Positions 37,701 through 49,262 of a stretch of DNA of 64,000 nucleotides are shown in pieces. The notes below the pieces were generated by a model, which had not been told where the DNA came from, did no database searches, and was given only the letters and a program-made list of their open reading frames with translations. The translations under genes were made by a program, and so were the position numbers. Every line of letters begins with the position of its first letter. Position 1 is the stretch's first letter. This DNA is from Trogon surrucura (taxonomy: Eukaryota; Chordata; Aves; Trogoniformes; Trogonidae), in contig CM036639.1 of the NCBI GenBank assembly GCA_020746105.1, forward strand, positions 2,557,501-2,621,500, in the 5' to 3' direction.

Positions 37701-40700
37701 AGGAAAAGACCATTATCTTCAAAGCCTTGGAAAGGACAATGGAAGGTCTGAATTTGCTGCCGTCAAGAAAGATTAAAAAAAAAAAAAAAAGTTAAGGTAA
37801 CCGAAAGAGCAAAGTGAGACGCAGTGCTAACTGGTGGATGACTAAAACGAGTAAGTCTTCAGATTTTAACATATACACTGCAGAGGGCATCACACTGCTC
37901 TTCCTGCTTGGCACAGCACAGAAGGAAGCAACGATGGGCAAAGCATTTACCTGGCGAAGGACTGCAGAGCCATCCTGATCACAACCCTTCCTGGGTGGCA
38001 GGAAACCCTGCCCAGCTACAAGGGCAGGCTGAAAATCAGGTACAGCGAATTCCAGAGGTTACACAAAGTTGCCTAATTATTAACGTGGTGGGGTAAAAGG
38101 GACTGCACTAAGGTAGCAATAAAAGTAAGACTTAAGGTTAGAAATCACCACATAGGAAAGATGCAGGCTACCACAGCACAAAGCAATGTGGACAGTTGTA
38201 CAAGAAACCAATCCCCACCTGGAAAAAAGACAGACTATAAAGGAGTAATGTGAATGGGATATACACAGACTTAGCTGTACCTGAATTAGAGAGAATAATT
38301 TATGCCCAAAAAAGTGCTTGTTGAATTAAGCTTGAACACTTTCTAAAACAAGAGTGTGTGCATTACACCTTCTCATATTTTCTGTGCTCTTAAATTAAAA
38401 AAAACCCAAACACATCTTACTTAACTTGTACCCCACTGAGTGCCACAAAAACTGCCGAGCTCAAAATGACACATGGAGTTTCATTTACAACCTTCAGTCA
38501 TAAGAGAACAGACCGGAAAATCAACACCATCCCAGCCGAGAGACAAAAGGAACGAGCTGGCATCCAGGAGAAGACACACACCAGGCTAAAGGCCCTACGA
38601 CCTCCCACTTGGGAGATAAACACTGGAGGTAACCTGATTTCCTCCAAATAAAGTGCAAATGACCTCTCCCAACAGCTGGGAGTGCCCATGCGCTTCTCTT
38701 GGTTCCAAACATCGGGCCTCATTCAGTCTGTAAGTTATTCCCATTATACCACCAGTAGCATTCAGGAACTGGGGTGAGCACCTTTTTTTATTACACCTCA
38801 AAGTGGCCAAGGACATTAGAGAGGTCACAACAGAGTCCTTGGGACACTGCACAGGAGGAAGATTTAAATTAAGGCAGATACATCTTAATTCAGTGAACTT
38901 CTCCAACTTATCAAGTTGGAGCATCTAGAATTTTTTTTCTTTTTTTTTTTTTTGGAGATGAAAGACCATGGAAAGGCAGAGGAGTTACCTAGAAAATTCA
39001 TTTTCAACACAATCGATAAGACAGAGGGGATAGAGTTATCTCAAAACACATTCAATATTGGCAGCCCACCAGAATTCGTAACTAAAATTCAAGAAATGTT
39101 CCAAAACTAAGCGTTCCTTTTCCATTCTTGGAATGTTATTATTTTTTTTTTCCCCTTAAACCAATGTTCCAGTTACAAAAGAGAGGGGAAAAAAAAAAAG
39201 GAAAATAGCCTTAGTCGACTACAAAAATCACAGTTTGTATAAAACTGTTACGGGAAGGGGCAATCATCAGTGAAACAGCAGCACTGTAAAGGAGAATTAC
39301 AAGTTTTACACATATTTTGTAAGAAAAGAAATATGGCCATTCTTTGTAGACCACCTACCATCCCTTCCCCAAATATCAGCAGATCAGACAGCAAACAACC
39401 AAAACTAAACCAAGGAAAGAGAGAGGAAGTTGGTGGTAAGAAGCAGCCAAGAGTTCTCTAAATAACCTTCTGCTTTTATAAACAAACCCTCCACTGAAAA
39501 CTTCTGCTCCTCAGTCATGAAGTCAAGTCGTATTTTAGACTTTCCCCTAAGACTGGTTCACACTGGCCGGTGTTTGAACAGATGCAGAAAGAGCATCCCC
39601 TTTAATCACATCCAACCCTAACCATAAATTACCCAAAGTATATTAGAATTACATGCACACCAGGAAATAGGAAAAGTAATCAAACTATTAAAAGCAAAGA
39701 AAACTTCCAAAATTTATTTTAGAGTTACTGTCCTGTTAAGTCACCACTCCGATTTTCACCAGGTGTTTGCCTCTTCTTTAAGTCTTTCTGCCTCACCTTT
39801 AATCCTCGAGGTACATCCTGAGATGCCTGAAGCTTAAATCTTCAAAACGGTTTTTCCTCAGAATTTAATCTTCCTCATAATTTTTTAATTCAGATCATAA
39901 GCACGTTAAGAAGAAATAAATCTCTGACTTCTTTTTCTCCAAATTCTCCTTTTCACTACTTCTCTCTGCCCTCCTGACAATCTATTCCTGCTCATTTCTC
40001 TCCTCTCACAATGAAAAACGTTACTCAAAGATACCAGCTTTAGGTCTTACCAAAACAATCAGCCTGAGCAAACTTCTGTCTCCAATAAGAAATTTGATCT
40101 TATTTTTGAAAAGAAGGGTTTTGTTATTGCCTATTAAACTGTTTTATGTTAGATTCTCCTGCACAGGCAAATGGTAAAAGGTATTTCAGAGCTTCAGCGT
40201 CTACTTGTAGGGCAAATTGTTACCTGTCACTTATCGAGTAACTCAGTTGTCATTTTAGTATTTAAAAAAAAAAAATAGTAAAACCACTTGTATGTTCATA
40301 GCGTGCAAGTCATCTTCCAAATTAAAAGATGAAGCCAAGAAAATGCCTCTTTCCCAGAAAACTTCCCGCCACCCTGGGGAAGCCTCTCCCTCCGAGCGCA
40401 GGCTGGCAGCAGCAGGGCTCTCCTCCCCTCTGTAGATTGTTCGTCTCTTGTAACGGCGACACGCTGCTCAAAATACCTCACACCTCTAAAAATCCCAACA
40501 GGTTCCCAGGGAGTTGAAAATAACCGGAAAAATACGGTCGAGTCAGACGAAGTCTAATCGGAAAAACGAGCAAAAACTGAAAATTAAGCAGGGCCGCATT
40601 TCTCAACCTACCGTGGTGAGACCTGGTAGCAAACTCCGCTAAAGCGCTCAAACGGGATTGCAGATCTGACCTCCAGCAAACCACCACGGCTCTAATCCCC

Positions 40701-43700
40701 TCCGGAGCCTTTTATTTGTATCAACTTTCCAGTAACGCAAACATCTGGCAGTCCTCACATAACGTTTTCCAGTTGCCATCCTGCATTAATATTTCTAAGA
40801 CCTTATCGAAAACAACTGGGGCTGCAATACAGTTTCTGCCACCGTTATTCTGGAAATAAAGCTTTCAAATATTCAAATTACAGATCACAACGCACGGACA
40901 AAACTAGACATCAAACTACTGGACTCTTTCACCTACGTGCAATTGCAGGAGGAGTTCAAAACGGTTATGAAAATTGTTTTAACCTGCTCAATGTAATGAT
41001 CATATGATTGCCAAATAAAACCACTCTTGGAACCAGCACGCAAACCCAGGTTTTTGGAAAAGCATAAAAAGAAATCCACCGCTTGCTTCATTCCAACAGA
41101 AAATTCACTCCGGGACTTATTTCTAACAGATAATAAACACCAATTACAAGCACTTGAAAGTACTCCTGGTTGCAGCTTACCCTAACACGTAATTCTTCTC
41201 CCACACTTCTGTTCTTATAGACAGGAAGAGTTCTTCATTTTCCAAGTTCCTTTGTTTAGTCTTTTCTCTGACCTTATCAGACATCAATAGGAGAACGGAT
41301 AAGGAGAGGAAGGAGATGGGAATCAAATTCCAACCAACTTCCACTTCCAACCCATCTGTATTTCCCTCAGAAATCAGCAGCCCTGTTTTCTAGAAAACAT
41401 ATCACGCTGACTTCAACAAGGCACGATGGCTTTGCCAGCATAATTTTAATAATCTTACTCAAATTAACATAAAAAAAAATCACATTTTACCATAAATCAC
41501 ACTCCAAAAATAACACAACTATGGCATTCGCCTACACCCATATCTGAATATCCTAACCATTCAAGACCAACCTTATCAAATTAATAAAGACAAAGACAAA
41601 GAGCGAAGAAAAATTCCGGTAGCTCAGATATTCTGTATTTCATACAGTTTCCTTCAACAGGAAAAAAGACTGAGGCAGAGGCATCGCTCTGTGTCTGTTC
41701 ACGGCAGCGACACTTCAGACGCAGGGCAGTGAGGTGCATCCTCTTCAGTGGTTTCAACATTTATGTTGTAACCTCTAGGTGAAATAAAACCTCCAAGGAA
41801 ATATCTTGGACACAGGGAACCGATTTGCTGACCTTCAATTTTACTTACACATCCTAAGCTGTTGTTGGCATAAGCCGTTTATTGAATCTTTGAGAAAACA
41901 GTGGCAAATGTAAGAGTATGTGAAAATAAATTCCCAGAAGATACCTACATTTATTTCCCTTTTTACACCAACAAGCCATCTCCATAAACCGTGTCCAACC
42001 TCAAAGAGGAAACCATGGCTTGTCGGTTTTGTTTTCTTCCTGTTACCCCCTTCTGTTCTTACAAAAACACTTTAAAAAAGTCTTCCTACCATATTCCCCA
42101 TCAACAGTAAAACTCAATAAGCTATTAGGAAATATTATCTGAAGAGAAATATCAATGATCTGCTAGTCAAGAATCAACTCTAAATGACACAAATTGTAAA
42201 TTTTTACTACTAGGGCTTTTATCACACCCCAGGTTTGGTAAGGTTGACACCAACCTAAAGCAAGGATGTTGCAGAAAACTTCCAGGATACAGGTGAATAT
42301 AAGCTACTGCAACAGTTACGCTCCCCGATTAAAATTATATTACGTAAAATTAAAACAACAAGCATTTCACTGTGATTTTGTAGGTAGAAAGCAGAGGTCT
42401 GTAAGGCAAAACACGTGATGGCAATTTTCAAAACTTCTGGACTCAAAACACAGACACCGATGCCCTGCTCTTCACAAACAAGTACGAATAAAATCACAAG
42501 CTAACAGGAAATCTTCAGAAAAACGTCTGTCTCTCAAACGCAGCAGTGAATTCCATCTACTGCCCACAAGCGCTTCTAAGAAATTAATCACACTGATACC
42601 TGTGGTTTGTAAGCACCACTTGTTGAGGTTGCGCGTTCCTACAGAAAAAAAAACCCAACAAAGTGGCTGAGGAAGAGAAGGCACCAATATAGTGGTGTCA
42701 TTTAGCACAATTTTGAAATTGCAAAGACAGACCTGTAGGGTCAGGATACTCAGCCAACAACAGCCTGCCTCCTGCGCAGCCGAGGAAGGCGCGGCGGGAT
42801 GTCCTCGCCGTAAGGTGGCGGATTCTTCAAGGGGGGATATGACAACATCCTTCATCAGTCAACGCAGTTGATGGGCAGGCACGATTCTAGTCAGGGGAAC
42901 TGAAAACTTTCCTGTCGCTGCAGTCGGCGGCTGTTCTAGCCTCTCCATGCAGCAGCCCCTGGGAGGCAGCCAGGCAGCCTCTCTGCATCGCTATCCAGCA
43001 GCTCCAGGCAACTCCGGCTGGTTTGTCTCCACCTGCTCTCCAGCCTCACTGCTACAAGCACGTCTCTAAAACCAGGGCTGCCAGCCGAGCGTTTCGCTCA
43101 GACACAAAGGCAAAGGCACTATTTTATATGAAAAATAAAAATGTTTAAAGGGCTTCTCTTTAAGCGAGGACAAGCGAGGCCTCGCCAGCTTTACAACCCA
43201 AGCTGAAGAAATAAAATTTAACAATCTTCAGAAGTCTTCCGCTAATCAGCCGCTGCTATTAGAGGGAAGTTGCTCTATACAACTATGATCTGATTTATGA
43301 TTTGTTAAACCAATCTCTGCAGTGGCCAGCAACGAATGTGGGCAAAACAGTAACTAAAGACACACTTTAATCCTGTCACAGCTCTAATGGAGATATTCAC
43401 ATTACACTCATTTCGGAGATAGTTGCTTATTAGTAAATATGAGGACTTGGACTTCAGTGAAAGGAAAAACACCTGAACAATTAATTACACATCACTAAGT
43501 TCCCCAAATCATTTAGGGAACCTCTACAAGTACCATTCCTGCATACTGACAGTCAAAAAAAGCGGAATTCTCTAAGTTCTGTTTGACATCAAAAGACACA
43601 GTTTCTGTTTTTAGAACATCACATCAGTCTTTTCAGATTGATGTCACATACGTGGCTCTGGCACGGCTAATGTCACACATATGGAAGTGTTCCAACTGTA

Positions 43701-46700
43701 TCTCTAGTAACTCAAAAAAAAAAAGAAAAAGGCAATTCTGAGCACCTTAAACTCTTTACCAGTCAGCAAATGAAATATCCTAGTGCCCAACTATACCCTG
43801 TAAGTTCACACATGATGTGACACGAAATGTTTCTGATTATGTAATAAATTGGAGAGTTTAAAGCTCTCAACCTTCCAGCATGTTTTCAGAAACACTATTA
43901 CTGAACTTACGAGATTCCTAAATATTTCAGAAATACATAAAAAGCAGCATATTCGTATTTTCAAGTCCCTTAAAGGTGTGCACAAAGGTATCCTTTTTTT
44001 GCTGGAAAATGACTTCCGTTATCAGAAGTTGTACCATTTTTAAAACGCATTAACCTGTATACACAATTCCCAGCCCAAGCGTTACATCAAAAGCAATTTA
44101 AAACGCACGACACGCCGACTGTATTTCTAGCGAAAGCCATTTTAAAAATCCACAGTCACACAATATATCCTGTTGAATAAGATCCAAAATACAGGCTAAG
44201 AAAAGCTGAACTAAGATAACAGTTCTATTTCCATACTATTTTCTCTAGTCAGTGCACCTGAAGTCACCAGTATCCTATCGGCTCCTACCACAAAGGCAAA
44301 ACCAGTATCTTCCAATTATGAATTCAGTGTTGGGAGGGTTTAATCCCTGTCATGGTCCTGCCTTTATAAATTCTATGGAGGTCTAAAAATCCATGGAGTT
44401 GTAAGGCCAGCTACACGTCACAGAACACAACGGTGCTACTCCTGCCTGCAGCCAAAGAATTTACTCACGGGGTAAAAATGAACTCCCAAGTCTTTTCCAG
44501 GCATTTGCTACAATCAGTGGTTCTGCATCCTTTTGGTCCTAAAAATCTGGAGAAAACAAATAAACACACCCCTCACAAATTACATTTCGTGAGTGCTGCG
44601 TCAGGGAAGTGGAAGAGACTTCCAGAATTACTCAAATCCTTCCTTCCAAAATACTGCTACAGAGTTCAGTAAAGGGACACTTAACAACGTGAAACCACAA
44701 AAAGCAGTTCCCATCCATTCACAGATAGAGTTTCTAAAAGCCAACAGCTTCCATGCCTCCTCAAGGGTACGAATACTTTAATCTCGCGCTCGTTTCCTGT
44801 ATCATCATGTGTTTCTAGAGCTTAGGACACAGGCTTAAATAAATTTAAGAGGTCTCTCAAGTACAAAGTACAAGACGGAACGCCGTAGCAGCTTATCAAC
44901 TGAGAATCAAGAAGCAACACTCTCAACAAAGGTTTTTTGGGTCTTCTTTTTTTCGTTTGGATGGTTTGGTTTTGTTTTTAAACACATTTTTCTTGTGTTT
45001 CCTCTCTGTGCTGAGTAGGAAGCAGCAGTCAGAGGTTGGAGGAATACAGCAAGATCTTACATAATAGTCCAATCGTGCAGAAAATTGAGCCAAAGCTGGG
45101 AGGAGAGAAGGAATTTTACAAAATTACAGTGGATATTTCCAAGTGTGGAACTACGAATGCAATCAGTAACACAGCAACAGCTCCTGAACGTACAAAAAAA
45201 TACATATTTTTTCCAGCTTTATGTCCACTTTTGCAGAAGTAACGTCCAGGAAGAAACGAAGCAGACGATTTCAAGTTTATAGGTCCACAGGGAGCCAGGT
45301 AGTGGAATGACAACCCCCCCAAGTAAAATGATGAACAGAAGGGTGTGCCAAGAGTAAAGCTGGTAAGTCCCTCTTATTGTAAACTGGATTGGTATCTAGA
45401 AAAATCACACGGGGCAACAAACTGAGCTCGCAGCACACGCTCAACACCAGGTCCGTCTAGAGGCTCAGCTGCAATTCAGAGATTAACGCTAAACCTCCCT
45501 CCACCCCGGTCAAGCTGTCTCAGTGGAAACCATCCGAGAGAAGATTCTGGTGAATGGAATTGTTCTGAACATTTATCGGGTCTAATCAACCTAACACTGG
45601 CGCCAGCGCTGGTAGCTTCTCCATGTTAAAACATCAGCAAACTGTAAGATCAATTACACAAGAAATAGTATTTTTTTCAGCACATCACAGTGACCTGGGT
45701 GATCAGCGATGGACACGTGTCACACCAAAACCCTTCCCATTTTAACTCCCTCCCTGATCTATGGGCAAATGACCTCTATCTATGTGCAAATCCTGGAGGT
45801 TTTGGGGAGGAACTGCAATTAGTTTTATAAAAGCAGTAACTATGCTCAAGTAAATCAGGAGATCAGATTTGACAGTAGTTTCTCCAATCCATGGTAGGTA
45901 CAGTTTTGTATTACTGTCCTCTACTGATACAGTGACAGGATGACAGCTTGCAACGTACTTCTCCTGTCAGGTTGTCTTGATCTCAATAGCCATCCACAAT
46001 AAAGTACCATTAAGAAGAAAAATAACTATTTTTTCTTCAGGTCACAACGGAACAAGTAACATAATAAAACCAAATCATTCTGGACATCTGGTTACAATAT
46101 TCCACTGAAAGAGAAGCAAGCCAGTTATATGTTTTACTGAACTATTTTAGAGGTGCTTTTTTGTAACCAAAGAGTTCTATTCTATAAAGCATAAATAATA
46201 GTGTTCTTCAGACTTTCATAGAACCACGCCACATATAACCACTCGGAATTCTAAAGGCAAATAAAAAAAGGAAATCACAAACAAAGTATTCCTTTTCATT
46301 ACGTCACCACGATGCTCTACAACCACAAATGTAAACATATTTGATAATGTCAATGACAGAAAAATGACAATAAAGAACATTACCCTCTGTATTTCCCCCC
46401 CCTCTAAAAAAACTCCTGTCAGAAAAAGCCAATTCCATTTCACCGGCAGCTTGGCAAATACTATGGGAACAATAATTTACCTTAATAATACCACCTCTAG
46501 CTAATCAATACACCGCTCGCAGCGAGCGCCAGCACTCCGCTACCAAATCCCATTAGTGACACGTTTAACTGTGAAAGGGAACCCTTTCCCCTTTCCACAC
46601 CGCAGGATGATGCACCATTTCCTTCAAACCCCACTACAGGCCGGAGACACAGCTGAGAAACAACCAGTACCGATCCCAGACACCCCGGGGTCTAATCCAG
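34738..46700. other. SPOP: SPOP intron 1, bulk
   Basis: AT-rich intronic DNA of about 12 kb. No exon, RNA gene or clear transposon was recognised. Homopolymer tracts (for example at 37767-37791, 38932-38955 and 39189-39199) and a short (TTG)n run near 35517-35532 are the only simple repeats noted. Confidence 0.5.
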
Positions 46701-46899
46701 ACGAAGCCCAAGCTCCCTCCGGATTTAGAAACGTGCCTCACCGCCCTGCGCGGCGCAGCTCCGGCCCGGCCTCCCTTACTTGGTCACGCCGTTTGTCACC
46801 TCCGCTTTTCCACTCCAACCCTCATTTCCTTTCTCCCACTCGTGTTTCCTGACTCGGTTCCCACTGAACCTCTCTAGCCCTGCCTGGGGAATCTCCGGG

Positions 46900-48230
46900 A
46901 ATCCCTTTACCAGGCCTCACCCCAACTTCTTCCCTCTTCCTTCACCTCAGGCCTCGCTCCCTGGCCCGCACCCCCCTCCCCAGGCGAGCCCTCAGCCCTC
47001 TCCCCTCCTGCCCCCTTCCCCACAGCTCTTACCTCCTGGCCCTACCAGGGACTCCCGCCGCCGGACGGAGCCCTGCTCCGAGGCGGGCTCAGGAAGCCGG
47101 AGAAGCCCTGTCCCAAGCCGGTGGGGAGGGTGGGGATCGGGTCCCCGGACTCTGTCCCCCCCCCTCCTCGCTCCGCAGTCAGCCCCCCTAGGCGAACACC
47201 AGCAGCTGGGGCTCACTATTTGGCAGCATGTCTTCCTCCGCCGATCCCCTCCGAGTGGGCGCAGAGGCTCATTATTCCGCAGGTCCCCGCAACCGCCTTC
47301 TGCGCAGGCGCCGAGCTGCCGGCCGAGCAGGATATGGCTGTTCCCAGCGCTCCCCACCCGCCCGCGCACGCGCGCTGCGCCAACGGCGCCGCCTCTCCAA
47401 CGCTCACCCCCCCCACTAACGGCCACTGCGCATGCGCAGAGCCGCTCGCTCAACGCTCTCCCAACCGCCTCTTCCTGCGCGTGCGCTCCACGCCCCCGCC
47501 CGGCGTTCACCCCAGCGCCTATCACCGCCCCTCCGCTGCGCATGCGCGGTCGTCCCCACCCTCCGGCCGCCGGCTCAGATTCTGGCAGCGCGGCGGAGTA
47601 CGCGCCGTGTGTGCCTTGGGGGTGCCCTCGAGTGGCACAGCTCACTATTTAGCAAAGAGCTGCCCCCGTCGCAGTGCCATTTAGACAGCCGGCGGAGGGG
47701 AGGAGGGGAGGGGACAGGCAGGCCCGTGCGGGTCTCTCACTTCCCAAGGGTGCCGCAGGTACAGAGCGCTGCCCCACGGAGGCAAGCGCGGGGGAGGGGG
47801 AGCCACGACAACACAACCTTCCCCCCTGTCGCTATGGAGGTTTCCAGGCCTCGCCCGGGTCGTTTATCTTCTCTTCCCCCGCAGGGCCCCCTCCCACCTC
47901 ACCTGAGAAAGACACCGCCGCCCGCTCTCCCCTGGCGGTCGCCTCACACTGCCCTGAACCGCCACATCCGGGCTCCCCGCGGCGCCCGCCCCTCGTGCCC
48001 GACGTCACGGGGGGGGGGGGGGGGGGAGGGGGGAGGGGGAGGGGGAGGGGGAGGGAGGCGCAGTGCGCCTGCGCGGGGGAAAAGGCGGGAAAGGCTTCGA
48101 GTGCGGCGGCGCGCGACGCGTCCCTCTCCCTCAGAGCGCCCGGAGGACGGGGCTGCCTGGGGCGGGGGCGCCGCTCTCCCCCGGGGATCCCCCCTCCTGC
48201 TGGGTTGTGACATTCTGTTTTAAACCCCGT
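46900..48230 (-). promoter_or_regulatory. SPOP: SPOP CpG-island promoter and non-coding first exon
   Basis: A dense CpG cluster stands out sharply from the AT-rich intron and lies upstream of SPOP in its transcriptional direction. The best donor for a non-coding exon reads GGAG|GTAAGA on the reverse strand, placing the exon end at 47033. An alternative CAG|GTGAGG lies near 47899. Three full matches to the NRF1 palindrome (YGCGCAYGCGCR) lie at 47363-47374, 47427-47438 and 47537-47548, with looser versions near 47301, 47475 and 48064. There is no TATA box. An ETS-type CATCCGG (about 47965) and a CRE-like ACGTCA (about 48002) are also present. Island promoters of this kind are often bidirectional, but I see no forward-strand gene. 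Confidence 0.65.
48009..48058 (+). repeat. G-tract with strong G-quadruplex potential
   Basis: The run reads G18-A-G6-A-G5-A-G5-A-G5-A-G3-A-G2 on the forward strand at the edge of the SPOP CpG island. It satisfies any standard G-quadruplex pattern several times over. The exact homopolymer lengths may be unreliable in an assembly. Confidence 0.9.
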
Positions 48231-48374
48231 CACCTGCAGACGAAGCATTAGAGTGGCCGTTTTCTCTTGCCGTGGTGGCGTAGTTTTACCTTTCCTTACC
48301 CTTCCTTTGAGGGTTTGGGCTTCCTGTGATGTAGCAAAACAACCCCGAGTGGTTCTTTCCCCTTCTCTCACTTC

Positions 48375-48760
48375 AGGCAAGGCCGTGCCTGGAGAAGAGG
48401 AGACTCAGGGGGCACTTTCTCACTCTCTACAACTCCCCCCAGGGAGGGTGCACTCAGGGGGGGTCGGGCTCTTCTCCCAGGACGAGAGGCTCTGGCCTGA
48501 AACTGCCTCAGGGGGGCTTCGGGTTGGGTCTCGGGCAGCCCTTCCTCAGGGAGAGGGTGCTCAGGCACTGGGATGCTCTGCCCAGGGAACAGGGAGGAGT
48601 CCCTGTCCCTGGAGGGGTTTAAGGAGAGGCTGGATGTGGCACTGAGTGCCCTGGTCTGGCCCAGGTGGGGCTGTTGGGACATAGGCTGGACTTGATGATC
48701 TCAAGAGGTTTTTTTTCCAGCCTCAATAATTATGGAATCACAGAATCACACACAGAATTC
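48375..48760 (+). mobile_element. CR1-type LINE 3' fragment, about 380 bp
   Basis: Extended match to the CR1 3' region: CCTGGAGGGGTTTAAGGAGA, then GGCTGGATGTGGCACTGAGT, then CATAGGCTGGACTTGATGAT, ending in a terminal repeat AATTCTGTAATTCTGTG. The 5' part (GAGAAGAGGAGACTCAGGGG) also fits CR1. It is the longest and best-preserved transposon copy in the window, and truncated at its 5' end. Confidence 0.88.
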
Positions 48761-49089
48761 TGTAATTCTGTGGGCTAGTGAGTCGCCAGCTCTCGCAAGG
48801 AATGGCTCCCCACACTGGGAGAACTGACGGTTAGAGGTGAGTTTTTCTCACTTATTTGAAACTTTGGAAGAAGAGGGTTATAAAGAAAACATGCTTTATG
48901 CCCCTCATTCAGGAGTCTTGATCAAAAGCATAAGGAAGCCCTTGTAGACCTTTCAGTACCCACAAGGGGGTTATCATGCAAATGGGAGCCAGGCACTTCA
49001 TAGAGGTACATGGCAGGAGGATGAGAAACAAGAGTAAAAATGAGAGATTTAGACTGGGTCTAAGGATTTTTTTCATTGTGACTGCAGAT

Positions 49090-49262
49090 GAGCATTTGGA
49101 CAGGTTGCCCAGAACCTCTGTTGGAGGTTTTCAAAGCTTTATTAAATAAAGCCCTGAGCAACTTTGTCAGATCTCACAGGTGACCCTGCTTTGAGCGGGT
49201 TGGACCAGCTGACATCCTAAAGTCCTTTCCAACCCAAATTATCCTGTGATCCTAAGATCCTG
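49090..49262 (+). mobile_element. CR1-type LINE 3' fragment, older copy
   Basis: Diverged CR1 tail: AGGTTGCCCAGAACCTCTGT, GAGCGGGTTGGACCAGCTGA, CCTTTCCAACCCAAATTATC and a terminal TGTGATCCTAAGATCCTG. It has the same orientation as the copy 330 bp upstream but is separated by unrelated sequence and is more degraded. Confidence 0.8.

Noticed and set aside
46780-48223. Forward-strand open frames of 263-290 codons in the SPOP CpG island
   Set aside because: Stop codons are rare in such GC-rich DNA. Composition is Pro/Arg/Ser-rich with no motif, overlapping frames are open on both strands, and the region is better explained as a promoter.
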